Shown: one piece after another, positions 54,199-62,836 of the stretch
Numbering within the stretch: the first letter of the stretch is position 1
How the letters are laid out: every line of letters begins with the position of its first letter
Assembly: GCA_031553215.1 (NCBI GenBank)
Contig: JAVBLW010000006.1
Coordinates: forward strand, 124,001-188,000
From: JAVBLW01 sp031553215
GTDB lineage: Bacteria; Bacillota_I; Bacilli_A; Acholeplasmatales; Anaeroplasmataceae
Direction: 5' to 3'
Length of the DNA: 64,000 nucleotides
The notes under the pieces: generated by a model
Told to the model about the DNA's origin: nothing
What the model saw: the letters and a program-made list of their open reading frames with translations, nothing else
The model's database searches: none
Position numbers and translations under genes: made by a program

Positions 54199-54629
54199 AA
54201 ATATGTGGCGAATAATAACCATAAAATATATGGTATAAACAAATATCCGCTTACTTTCTTATCCTTATAAAATTTGTACGCTGTAATAACCACTAGAATT
54301 AGAAGGGTAATTATCCATATCACCGATACTAACATCCAATGGAATCCAAAAAATATTAAAGTCCATAATACATTGAAAAATAATTGAATATAATAAAACT
54401 TAATACTATTATTATATCCCTTTTCTGTATAAACTAAATATGCGGCAATTCCCATTAATACATATAATATATTCCATGCTATTGGAAATACATAACTAGG
54501 TAAATTAAATGGTTTCTCTAAGCCACTATAATACTCCTTTAAATTAGGTATTAACAATTGAATTACAAAACTCAATATAATTGGCGTCAAAATAAAATAT
54601 AACAATAAAAGCCATTTTGGTTTTTTCAT
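54171..54629 (-). CDS. TspO/MBR family protein
   Basis: 152 residues with five membrane helices. The family motifs KPFNLPSYVFPIAWNILYVLMGIAAYLVY and the Trp-rich FFNVLWTLIFFGFHW are present. Members bind tetrapyrroles and respond to stress. AGAGGATG ribosome site. Confidence 0.93.
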   Translation of the reverse strand: MKKPKWLLLLYFILTPIILSFVIQLLIPNLKEYYSGLEKPFNLPSYVFPIAWNILYVLMGIAAYLVYTEKGYNNSIKFYYIQLFFNVLWTLIFFGFHWMLVSVIWIITLLILVVITAYKFYKDKKVSGYLFIPYILWLLFATYLNIAIYILN

Positions 54630-54680
54630 AATATCATCCTCTATTAATATTATTAACTTAAGGCTAATATAAATACCAAT

Positions 54681-54923
54681 TTATTTAACTTTTGTTTCTA
54701 TATTTTGCAATTCAAAGCGATATTCTTGTAATACATTAGGATATTTAACTTTATCTACTTTAGACAAAAACATATCATATTTCCTAATATACAATAATCT
54801 ATCACCATATAAAGCACGATATACTACGTATTTTTCTTTAGTTTCACTATCATACGCAACATCTAAAGCAATATAATAATCACCTTTAAAATGCTTATAT
54901 ATTCCGTTTATAATTAATTCCAT
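54681..54923 (-). CDS. DUF1653 domain protein
   Basis: 80 residues made of a single DUF1653 domain (GIYKHFKGDYYIALDVAYDSETKEKYVVYRALYGD). The role is unknown. TTTAGGTAA ribosome site. Confidence 0.9.
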   Translation of the reverse strand: MELIINGIYKHFKGDYYIALDVAYDSETKEKYVVYRALYGDRLLYIRKYDMFLSKVDKVKYPNVLQEYRFELQNIETKVK

Positions 54924-54932
54924 AAAATTACC

Positions 54933-54962
54933 TAAAAAGATGCATAAATTTATGCATCTTTC
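54933..54962 (-). terminator. Terminator after the diguanylate cyclase gene
   Basis: A near-perfect palindrome AAAGATGCATAAATTTATGCATCTTT with five T residues on the minus strand; it overlaps the stop codon. Confidence 0.8.
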
Positions 54963-56416
54963 TCTTTCTCATTTCTATTTTTTAAAATAAATGAAAATAT
55001 TATTTTAGAGATTACTTTAAAATTATTAATCTCTTGTCTTTGCCAAAGTCTTCTATTTGAACAAATCTCATATGACATTAACATATCAATTTCTTCATCT
55101 ACTGATGCAACTTGCACAACTGAACCATATTTCATCTTTGTCCTAATAAATGAAGACAATTCCATTTCATTTGCTCTAGGCATTGAAACATTGTTAATAA
55201 TAGCAATACTATCATTTGCAAAAATATGATTATATCGTGCTATATCATTAATTTCATAAAATTCATTCATATGAAATTCTCTTAATTTACTCCATTGATA
55301 CTTTACTTGAAAATTACTATTATTATTTTCAACTAATAATACTCTTTCTAAATTAAAGAACGTTGCAATTTCTGATATTACTTTCTTAATTGTATTTCCT
55401 AAATTTTTCGAATATAACAATTCATCCAAAATCATTGCAATAAAATCAGACCCACTTATTTGTGATATTTCTTTTTCTGTTTGAACTTCTGTTTCTTCAT
55501 GAGCGGTATTAATATTACCATGCAATGCTTCATCAAAGATTATATAGCAATCTCTACCCTTTTTCTTACCACGATATAAAGCCTTATCTGCCTTACCAAA
55601 CAAAGTAATATAATCGCTTCCATCTCTTGGGTATACAACAACACCATTTGTAGCCGTACAATAAAAATCTTCATTTTCAGCAAATTTTAATTCCTCAAAA
55701 CACGCCCTTATATCTCTAGCATATTCTCTGACTTCTTCTCTTTGAACGGGATGATCATATTTTCTTACAATAATAAATTCATCTCCACCAGCTCTACCAA
55801 CTGCACCACTATCGCCAATATATCTCTTTAATCGATTAGCTATTTGCTTGATTACCTTATCACCAAACATATGACCATATGTATCATTAATACTCTTAAA
55901 ATAGTCAATATCTATAACTGATATAATAGCATTACTTTTTGGATCTTCTTCAATCATATTCGTTATATATTTTTCAATATTAACCTTATTTAACAATCCA
56001 GTCATTGAATCTTGTTCACTAAGCAATACTAACTTATCATAATCAGCTAAAACCTCTGAAAAGTCCTTGATAGTACCACAAACAATATCTTCATTATTAA
56101 AACGATCAAATGATTCTATCACATGCCACTCAAAGTCGCTATTTAAAAATTGCATTTTAAAACATAACCTTTTTTTACTAACACAATACTTAAGGTCGTC
56201 AAAATACTTTGCAATATTTTCATAATCCTCATTCTCAAATATAAATCTGTCATCACTATTAAAAATATCTTCAATACTTTTATTTTTAATAATAATCTCA
56301 TTTTTATAAATAATCTCTAAGAATTTTTTTCCTTTCAAATCGTATATAAAAAAAGCTTCATTATGGATTAATAAATCATAAATTTTATTTTTATCATAAA
56401 TATTCATATTTTTCAT
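54950..56416 (-). CDS. Diguanylate cyclase with N-terminal PAS-like and C-terminal GAF-like regions
   Basis: 488 residues, soluble. A PAS-like region covers residues 1-120. The GGDEF domain (about 135-300) has the start SEQDSMTGLLNK, the ISVIDIDYFKSINDTYGH segment and an intact GRAGGDEFIIV site. The C-terminal 170 residues look like a GAF sensor. It should make cyclic di-GMP, opposing the EAL protein at 13302. Confidence 0.9.
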   Translation of the reverse strand: MKNMNIYDKNKIYDLLIHNEAFFIYDLKGKKFLEIIYKNEIIIKNKSIEDIFNSDDRFIFENEDYENIAKYFDDLKYCVSKKRLCFKMQFLNSDFEWHVIESFDRFNNEDIVCGTIKDFSEVLADYDKLVLLSEQDSMTGLLNKVNIEKYITNMIEEDPKSNAIISVIDIDYFKSINDTYGHMFGDKVIKQIANRLKRYIGDSGAVGRAGGDEFIIVRKYDHPVQREEVREYARDIRACFEELKFAENEDFYCTATNGVVVYPRDGSDYITLFGKADKALYRGKKKGRDCYIIFDEALHGNINTAHEETEVQTEKEISQISGSDFIAMILDELLYSKNLGNTIKKVISEIATFFNLERVLLVENNNSNFQVKYQWSKLREFHMNEFYEINDIARYNHIFANDSIAIINNVSMPRANEMELSSFIRTKMKYGSVVQVASVDEEIDMLMSYEICSNRRLWQRQEINNFKVISKIIFSFILKNRNEKEKDA

Positions 56417-56505
56417 ATTTCAACCTCTACTACTTCACCTTCATTATATCACACAATTTTATTTTGTAAATGTCCCATCAATATTATTCGACATATAAAA
56501 TAAAA

Positions 56506-56519
56506 CGAGTTTACACTCG
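56506..56519 (-). terminator. Weak terminator after the 273-residue hypothetical
   Basis: The short stem CGAGT/ACTCG is followed on the minus strand by TTTTATTTT. Confidence 0.45.
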
Positions 56520-56526
56520 CCATATT

Positions 56527-57348
56527 TTACTTATTACTTATATCTATTAACATTAAATTTTTTACAAAATATTGTCTTTCATCTAAAAAATCATTTACTA
56601 AATCTTCACTAGAATAATCATTGAGACCTAAGAAATCAAACACCTCATTATTCTTAAAAGTTTTTAATATCTTTAGAAGTTCATGGAATTGAATATCATC
56701 AAACATTGCCTTTTCCCCAAACTCAGTATAATTTTCTATATCCCATATATTTTGATGGGAAAGCACTTCAGAAAATTCTTCTTCAGCATCCTTAAAATAT
56801 AATCGTTCTCTTAAATGATACGCATTAGATTTTCCAAAACAATGTCCACTGTATTTATTTTCACAAGAACACTTAATCAAATTAGCACTTGAAAAATCAA
56901 TTTCTATCTCTGATGAATTATGATTATAATACATTACCGAATAACCTGTTATAGTATCATAATCAGAATTATTAAGAACATTTGTATGAACGCCATTTAA
57001 ATAAATAGTTGGTTTAGTAGTCATTAAATAGTGTTGACCACAATCAATACTAAACTTATCAAGGCCTTCATATCTAGACATTCTTTTCTTTAATTGGATA
57101 AATGAAAATCTAAAATGATCACTACATTTAAAGACTAATAAAACATCACATAATTCTTTCTTACAATAAACACCACTTTTTAAATAAAAATTTTTCTTAG
57201 TGATTAATTTCGATTTAGAATTTGTAGAATTATTAATAGCATCACTTAAACACTCCAATAATTTTATCTCAGAAACTTTCCCATCTAAAACTTCCAATAT
57301 ATCAAATTTCTTTTTTATTTCATCATTAAATGAACTTCTTAAACTCAT
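56527..57348 (-). CDS. Hypothetical protein with Cys/His cluster
   Basis: 273 residues, not recognised, no signal peptide or membrane segment. Residues 65-95 (CDVLLVF...FSFIQLKKRM) resemble the D...QxK core of PD-(D/E)XK nucleases, and NLIKCSCENKYSGHCFGKSNAYH (about 165-187) has the look of a zinc site. A nuclease or defence role is a guess only. AGGAGTGG ribosome site. Confidence 0.65.
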   Translation of the reverse strand: MSLRSSFNDEIKKKFDILEVLDGKVSEIKLLECLSDAINNSTNSKSKLITKKNFYLKSGVYCKKELCDVLLVFKCSDHFRFSFIQLKKRMSRYEGLDKFSIDCGQHYLMTTKPTIYLNGVHTNVLNNSDYDTITGYSVMYYNHNSSEIEIDFSSANLIKCSCENKYSGHCFGKSNAYHLRERLYFKDAEEEFSEVLSHQNIWDIENYTEFGEKAMFDDIQFHELLKILKTFKNNEVFDFLGLNDYSSEDLVNDFLDERQYFVKNLMLIDISNK

Positions 57349-57427
57349 AGCACCACTCCTAAAAGCAATAATTTATTATAGTATAACATAATTAAAGGTC
57401 CATAACTAATATTTTTTATCGCCAATA

Positions 57428-57460
57428 TAAAAAAACTGGACTCTTTATTAAAAGTCCAGT
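57428..57460 (-). terminator. Terminator of the secreted-protein/protease operon
   Basis: An 8-bp stem ACTGGACT/AGTCCAGT extended by A-T pairs, with seven T residues on the minus strand. Confidence 0.8.
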
Positions 57461-57471
57461 CATCATACCAT

Positions 57472-58155
57472 TTATCCAATACAAGAGTTTATATATTCAA
57501 CGACAATATCAATTGGTATTGAATAACCCATTCCATATATCGTATTTCCAAACTCATCTTTTAGCCTAAAAGAAGTTATCCCTATTAATTTATTATTTTC
57601 ACTTATTAAAGCACCGCCACTATTTCCTTCTGAAATATAAGCATCACTAGCTATTGCGACCACTGTTCTTGTACTTAAAACAACATTCACTCTAGTCTTT
57701 GAAATAATCCCCTTAGCTAAGCTCAATCCTTGGTTTTGGCTATTACCAAGAGTATAAACAACATCACCTATTTTTATATTATCTACAGAGCCTAATGACA
57801 TTGGAGAATAAATTTTATCATCCGTTTTTAATAATGCTAAATCTAATTTTGTGTCATATGATACAAGATTAACTTCTCTATAATCATTCTCAAATGAGTA
57901 TCTAATACTATATGAATCAAATAATGTTTCATTTCCTGCCTTAATAAAATTTATGACATGAGCATTTGTAATAAAATAACCATCTTTATCTATACATACA
58001 GCCGTACCAAATGCATCATTATCATTATAACTACATTTTAATTCAACCACTGAATGTGTATTTTCTTTGTAAATATCTATAACTCTAGAATTATCACTAC
58101 AAGAAACCAAGCAAAAAATATAAATTAGTACTAATATAACTATACTCTTTTTCAT
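57472..58155 (-). CDS. Lipoprotein trypsin-like serine protease (HtrA-type catalytic domain)
   Basis: About 227 residues. A signal peptide ends in the lipobox CLVSC (Cys19). The catalytic triad is visible: His in FITNAHV, Asp in TKLDLALLKTD and Ser in EGNSGGALI. There is no PDZ domain, unlike DegP/HtrA. It would act outside the membrane. The ATG overlaps the stop of the upstream partner (ATGA), so it is the last gene of a coupled four-gene unit. It may process the secreted protein at 59557. Confidence 0.85.
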   Translation of the reverse strand: MKKSIVILVLIYIFCLVSCSDNSRVIDIYKENTHSVVELKCSYNDNDAFGTAVCIDKDGYFITNAHVINFIKAGNETLFDSYSIRYSFENDYREVNLVSYDTKLDLALLKTDDKIYSPMSLGSVDNIKIGDVVYTLGNSQNQGLSLAKGIISKTRVNVVLSTRTVVAIASDAYISEGNSGGALISENNKLIGITSFRLKDEFGNTIYGMGYSIPIDIVVEYINSCIG

Positions 58156-58500
58156 ATTTCCCACTCTTTAAAGAAGTCATCTCTTATAGTACAATGCTTT
58201 TTACTATACTCTAGAGAGCTAATTACTTTTTGATGATTTTCCATATCATTATATTCCTCAGTGAAACAAAGTAAAGATTTTATAAAAGATTGAAAATATA
58301 TTCCCTTTTCTCTTATAACTTCACACATTAATTCGAATAGCTCATTATATAATTCTATTTCATTATTATAAAATAGATACGGCAAAAAGCCATTAAACCT
58401 TTGACCAGTATTATAGTGATGCTTACCAAGACGTCGAAATGAATCAACCATAACAGTATCCTCAAATAATAATGCCTTAAAATATGCACTAGGTCTTTCA
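58152..58500 (-). repeat. Direct repeat, copy 2 (3' halves of duplicated genes)
   Basis: Nearly identical to 58835-59183 with an offset of 683 bases, covering the 3' halves of the two paralogues including the stop codon and the coupled start. Confidence 0.85.
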
Positions 58501-58838
58501 TAAGGGTCAAACATAGAAAGCCATACATTACAAGATTTCATTTTTTCAAACAGTAATAATATTTTTTTGGAATTATCATGTTTAAAGGAAAAACGAGACA
58601 AAATACCTATAGGTTGATGTAAAATATCACCTTTTTTTATGCCATTTTTATCTATATTATCCAAATATGGATAGATTTCATCTAGTAAATTATTACAATA
58701 CTCATCATTCCACAAATCAATTTGCGATTGTTCAATTTCATACTCATTAAACTCTTTCAATAAATCGTCCGATAAAATATTTAAAGTAAAATGATTTTTT
58801 GAATAAATCTCATACGCTCTTTTAATATCTTTACTCAT
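58152..58838 (-). CDS. Hypothetical protein, paralogue 2 (possible immunity protein)
   Basis: 228 residues, no signal peptide. It is a close copy of the gene immediately upstream: the C-terminal half (from FDPYERPSAYFKALLFED) is almost identical, the N-terminal half more diverged. Charged, helical, with FKEWEI at the end. The start overlaps the upstream copy's stop by 4 bases. A tandem duplicate behind a secreted protein is the pattern of immunity genes; the family was not recognised. Confidence 0.75.
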   Translation of the reverse strand: MSKDIKRAYEIYSKNHFTLNILSDDLLKEFNEYEIEQSQIDLWNDEYCNNLLDEIYPYLDNIDKNGIKKGDILHQPIGILSRFSFKHDNSKKILLLFEKMKSCNVWLSMFDPYERPSAYFKALLFEDTVMVDSFRRLGKHHYNTGQRFNGFLPYLFYNNEIELYNELFELMCEVIREKGIYFQSFIKSLLCFTEEYNDMENHQKVISSLEYSKKHCTIRDDFFKEWEI

Positions 58839-59183
58839 ATTTCCCACTCTTTAAAGAAGTCATCTCTTATAGTACAATGCTTTTTACTATACTCTAGAGA
58901 GCTAATTACTTTTTGGTGATTTTCCATATCATTATATTCTTCAGTGAAACAAAGTAAAGATTTTATGAAAGATTGAAAGTATATTCCCTTTTCCCTTATA
59001 ACTTCGCACATTAATTCAAATAAATCATTATATAATTCTATTTCATTATTATAAAATAGATACGGCAAAAAGCCATTGAATCTTTCACCAGTATTATAGT
59101 AATGCTTACTAAGACGTCGAAATGAATCAACCATAACGATATCCTCAAATAATAATGCCTTAAAATATGCACTAGGTCTTTCA
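58835..59183 (-). repeat. Direct repeat, copy 1
   Basis: Partner of 58152-58500. The high identity limited to the 3' halves suggests a recent duplication or gene conversion. Confidence 0.85.
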
Positions 59184-59521
59184 TAAGGGTCAAACATGGG
59201 AAGCCAAGCATTACAAGATTTCATTTTAGAAAATACTAATATTATTTTTTCAAAATTATCATGTTTTTTGGAAAAATGCGATAAAATTTGTATAGGCCTA
59301 TGAAGAATTTTACCTTTTCCTACATTATTTTTATCTATATTATTTAAATAAGAATACAGCTCATCTAATAAATTGTTACAATACTCATCACCCCATAAAT
59401 CAAGTTGCGATTGTTCAATATGAAAATCATTAAATTCTTTTAATAAATCGTCCGATAAAAGTTCTAAATCAAAAAGATTTTTAGAATAAATCTCATACGC
59501 TCTTTTAATATCTTTACTCAT
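58835..59521 (-). CDS. Hypothetical protein, paralogue 1 (possible immunity protein)
   Basis: 228 residues, cytosolic by sequence. The N-terminal SKDIKRAYEIYSKN and C-terminal FFKEWEI are shared with paralogue 2; the segment at about 70-105 differs most (KGKILHRPIQILSHFSKKHD). It lies 35 bases downstream of the secreted protein gene, with GAGAGG 6 bases upstream. Its function is unknown; neutralising the neighbouring secreted protein is the working idea. Confidence 0.75.
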   Translation of the reverse strand: MSKDIKRAYEIYSKNLFDLELLSDDLLKEFNDFHIEQSQLDLWGDEYCNNLLDELYSYLNNIDKNNVGKGKILHRPIQILSHFSKKHDNFEKIILVFSKMKSCNAWLPMFDPYERPSAYFKALLFEDIVMVDSFRRLSKHYYNTGERFNGFLPYLFYNNEIELYNDLFELMCEVIREKGIYFQSFIKSLLCFTEEYNDMENHQKVISSLEYSKKHCTIRDDFFKEWEI

Positions 59522-59556
59522 ATATACCTCTCATTCTTCCTGTATAGGATTTTAAA

Positions 59557-60882
59557 TTAACCTCTTCTAACACTTATCATTATTTCAGAATCACTTACAT
59601 TCCAAGAATAGCCATTATGATTTATGTAGTTTAACTCTTTAGAATAAGATTTAATCTTCCCATCAACTTCAAACATTTGTTTTGTAGTAGAATCATAGTA
59701 CCTATTTGGATTTGCAACTAATACGAATTCACAATTTTTAGAAATAACATAAGACAAAAAGAATTGATTCAATATCCACATTGCTTCATCGCCTCCGTTT
59801 TCTCCACCATGCGATGACCATAATTTGTTCCAAACAGTTGTATCCATACTAAATACAACAGAACCATTATCTTGTGCAGCAACCTTTTCATATGATGAAT
59901 TAGTTTCTAGAAAAACACCTAAATAAACCTTAAAGTTTCTCTTGTTTATTTCTCTAACTTTCGTTAACTGATTATTTATAATAAGATTCATAGCCTTTGA
60001 TAACGCTGATATCAATTCATCGGCAGTCCATCCGTGTTTATCAGTTAATTTTGATAATAAGTCATTGGCTAATGAATCCAATGCAGATTGGTCTTGATCA
60101 TTACTTCTATCTGCTGTATCACTTGGAATTGCATCTGATATTGTATCCAAGATTGCTCCACTAACTGCTAAAGCAGCTGTTACTCCAGTGTAAATGGCTA
60201 ATGTAGTAACAGCAGTGTAAGCTGCAGGAACTAGCATTAAGGTAGCACCACCAGATATAACTGCAGATGCACCTACGGCAACAACTACTACAGTAGTTGC
60301 TATATATGGTAATGCTTCAACACATGCAGTTGCTACTGCTGTACAAACGTTAGCAACGCTTTTTGTTACCTTCTTTGCAAGACTTGATAACCACCCACAT
60401 GAATTAATTTCCATATCAGCATTCAAATCAGAAAGTAAAATCAATTCATCATCGATGTTAAATACTGTATCAATTGTACCGTTATCTAAAGTAACAAGCA
60501 ATCCTTCAATTGTTTCTATTGCTATACATTCATTATCTATATTAATATTACAATCCAAATAAACTTTATTTGTCGTTGCATCAAATCTTACTTCAAAACT
60601 GGTATTAATTTTACCATTTTCATTATATGATACATTATCTATTTCATAATTAGAAATTTTAATATTTGTATTGACATTAATTATTAATCCATCATTCTTT
60701 TCTACTATTGAATAATCATCAAATTCGCCAAAATATGTATCATAATTAATTTCACTACTCTCAACATTTCTTACCAAATCTATTTCATTGGCTTGGTCTA
60801 CTACCAAATTACTTTGCGTAAATAACATAGCACAAAATGTTAATAACAAAGAAAGTGGTAATAATATTTTTTTAATTTTCAT
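59557..60882 (-). CDS. Secreted protein with hydrophobic core and novel C-terminal domain (toxin-like)
   Basis: 441 residues, no recognised family. A signal peptide spans 1-25. Residues 30-165 are acidic and beta-rich. Residues about 180-250 form a long Ala/Val/Thr/Gly-rich hydrophobic stretch (CVEALPYIATTVVVVAVGASAVISGGATLMLVPAAY) like the membrane-active core of large bacteriocins or polymorphic toxins. A soluble linker (DTADRSNDQDQSALDS) leads to a C-terminal 130-residue domain (KRNFKVYLGVFLET...SWNVSDSEIMISVRRG). The CCGGAGGGG ribosome site is strong. Followed by two tandem paralogues and a lipoprotein protease. A toxin role is inference. Confidence 0.7.
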   Translation of the reverse strand: MKIKKILLPLSLLLTFCAMLFTQSNLVVDQANEIDLVRNVESSEINYDTYFGEFDDYSIVEKNDGLIINVNTNIKISNYEIDNVSYNENGKINTSFEVRFDATTNKVYLDCNINIDNECIAIETIEGLLVTLDNGTIDTVFNIDDELILLSDLNADMEINSCGWLSSLAKKVTKSVANVCTAVATACVEALPYIATTVVVVAVGASAVISGGATLMLVPAAYTAVTTLAIYTGVTAALAVSGAILDTISDAIPSDTADRSNDQDQSALDSLANDLLSKLTDKHGWTADELISALSKAMNLIINNQLTKVREINKRNFKVYLGVFLETNSSYEKVAAQDNGSVVFSMDTTVWNKLWSSHGGENGGDEAMWILNQFFLSYVISKNCEFVLVANPNRYYDSTTKQMFEVDGKIKSYSKELNYINHNGYSWNVSDSEIMISVRRG

Positions 60883-60906
60883 ATTCCCCTCCGGTGTATT
60901 TTTACT

Positions 60907-60961
60907 AAGTCAGCATTAATACGTACCTAACCCTCTCCCCCATGCAGATTAAACCCGACTT
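60907..60961 (-). promoter_or_regulatory. GC-rich structured leader of the secreted-protein operon
   Basis: This 55-base block stands out from the AT-rich flanks by its G run (GGGGGAGAGGGTTAGG on the minus strand) and by paired arms AAGTC/GACTT and GCAT/ATGC. It follows the promoter directly, so most of it is untranslated leader. No known riboswitch was recognised. Confidence 0.4.
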
Positions 60962-60990
60962 ATTTTACCATTTTTTTACACCATTACCAA
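60962..60990 (-). promoter_or_regulatory. Promoter of the secreted-protein operon
   Basis: TTGGTA (60985-60990), a 17-base spacer ending in TGG, and TAAAAT (60962-60967) on the minus strand. Confidence 0.7.
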
Positions 60991-61112
60991 TAAAAATTTT
61001 GTCATATAGAATATTTTTTTAATTTTTATTTCATATTTTAAAAGTTCCATTATTCTTCTGTATATTTCGACAAAATTTACAGATTCAATCATAAATAATA
61101 CATAAATTAATA

Positions 61113-61142
61113 AAACTGGATTCCTTCGTGGATATCCAGTTT
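61113..61142 (-). terminator. Terminator after the 192-residue hypothetical
   Basis: The 9-bp stem AAACTGGAT/ATCCAGTTT followed by TATTAATTT on the minus strand. Confidence 0.7.
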
Positions 61143-61154
61143 ATTAGGTGATTC

Positions 61155-61733
61155 TTATGAATTATATTTATACTTATTACCTTTTTTTACAAATACATTC
61201 TTACTACATAATTCAGAAAGAATTTCTTCTACTTCATTATTTTTTATTGTACAATTACAATCATTCTTATATTTACACTCCAAGCTATAATTAGCACATT
61301 TCCCTTCATACTTATTTAATATGCTAGAATCAACAAAATCCTTTTTCGCTCTTAATGATTCTATTACTAAACATTTCTCACCCTGATGTTCATCGAGTTT
61401 AACTAAACAATGCGTATTAAATCCTGTAAAGGCTAATCCTGCAGATATAATACCTCGAGTTAAAGTTATATCTAGAATTAATGCAATGATACTTATCGTA
61501 CTCGCCTTTAAATTGATGTTATAGTTAGTCTTCCCTACTAAAGAATATAAAACTCCTGGAGAATGATTAAATTTAGGATAAGTCGTGGTTATATCTATTT
61601 CTTCATCCGTATCTAAATATTCATCAAATTTTTCAATATTTTGAATAAATACCAGTGCATCTTCTTCTGACATAAACTCACTTAAGTAATTAAATATATC
61701 CTCTCTATTACCACTAATTTTTAATTTTTCCAT
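61155..61733 (-). CDS. Hypothetical protein
   Basis: About 192 residues, not recognised. The central hydrophobic helix (ISIIALILDITLTRGIISAGLAF) could be a membrane segment, and the C-terminal part has five cysteines (KCANYSLECKYKNDCNC). The ATG at 61733 has GGTGA 5 bases upstream; an in-frame GTG further out overlaps it. It lies between the secreted-protein operon and an HTH regulator; no role can be given. Confidence 0.65.
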   Translation of the reverse strand: MEKLKISGNREDIFNYLSEFMSEEDALVFIQNIEKFDEYLDTDEEIDITTTYPKFNHSPGVLYSLVGKTNYNINLKASTISIIALILDITLTRGIISAGLAFTGFNTHCLVKLDEHQGEKCLVIESLRAKKDFVDSSILNKYEGKCANYSLECKYKNDCNCTIKNNEVEEILSELCSKNVFVKKGNKYKYNS

Positions 61734-61882
61734 CTTTATCACCCCTTATATAAATAATATATCATTTTCTGTCAAAGTTAAATGTTTTTTATCCGACATT
61801 ATTCGACAATGATTAAAATAAAAAAGGCAGATAATTGATTCAACCTTTTGATTATTATTTATATACAACCCAAGATAATCGC

Positions 61883-62605
61883 TTAATTAATTTCTGATAC
61901 TGTATTCTTAGTTTTTTGATATATAATTTCTCCTTTAATATCATCAACATTTCTTATAGTTCCAACCTTATAACACTTCTTTTTTGTGTAAATATAGATT
62001 TTACCAAAGGAATAATTCATCCTAGGTGAATGGGCTTGTTTTGCTTTGCATTCAGTAATATCTTCATAAGGAATAAATAATCTTTTTTTACGCTTAATGA
62101 AAATTCCATAGTCGTTATATGATATCATAACTAAAGGTTTAATAAGTACAAAGAAAGATAAAAGGAATGCTATCACCGCTAATACAAGAAATAAAATTCC
62201 CACCCCATATAATATGGTATTATCAATATTAGAATGACTTGAAGGCATACTTTGACCATTATATTTTATTCCATCATCATTAGAGTATTTTGCTTGTGTT
62301 AACATATAAACTCCGATAAATGAACACCCTATACATCCAAGTAATTCAAGTAGAGGATAAAAGAAAGATTTATAAGCTAATGCTTTCTTCTTATCATTCT
62401 TACTTGCCTCAAGCGTTCCTAATAAAACATTCAAACTTATTCTATACTTTATCGATATATTCTTTAAAACCTCTACATCAGGAATACTGATAGCACGTTC
62501 CCATTTGGATACGGCCTGTCTTGTCACAAATAATGACTCAGCAAACTGATCTTGAGTTAAATTATTATCAGTTCTAATCTTAATAATTTGTTCTGCTAAA
62601 TTCAT
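61883..62605 (-). CDS. XRE-family HTH regulator with membrane domain
   Basis: 240 residues. The N-terminal HTH (residues 5-60, NNLTQDQFAESLFVTRQAVSKWERAISIP) is followed by two membrane regions (about 80-105 and 130-160) and a C-terminal soluble domain of about 75 residues with PH-like strands (GIFIKRKKRLFIPYEDITEC). Membrane-anchored XRE proteins often sense envelope or bacteriocin stress. GAGGTGAG ribosome site. Confidence 0.88.
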   Translation of the reverse strand: MNLAEQIIKIRTDNNLTQDQFAESLFVTRQAVSKWERAISIPDVEVLKNISIKYRISLNVLLGTLEASKNDKKKALAYKSFFYPLLELLGCIGCSFIGVYMLTQAKYSNDDGIKYNGQSMPSSHSNIDNTILYGVGILFLVLAVIAFLLSFFVLIKPLVMISYNDYGIFIKRKKRLFIPYEDITECKAKQAHSPRMNYSFGKIYIYTKKKCYKVGTIRNVDDIKGEIIYQKTKNTVSEIN

Positions 62606-62741
62606 TGTCTCTCACCTCAATCAAAATATATATTAAATCAATTATTTTAGCAAGCAACTGTTGGTTTCTTTGCTATTTAAAGCGATTATTTAATTCTTTT
62701 TCATAAAATATACCACAATAAAATCTATTGGATATTTATAT

Positions 62742-62786
62742 ATAATAAATTATAAAGTGGTATGACTTTAAATTTTCATACCACTT
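62742..62786 (-). terminator. Terminator after the nuclease gene
   Basis: The 10-bp stem AAGTGGTATG/CATACCACTT followed by an AT-rich tail on the minus strand. Confidence 0.7.
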
Positions 62787-62836
62787 GAAAAAATTTACTA
62801 TCTATAAAACATACTTTATGTATTTACACCTAAATA

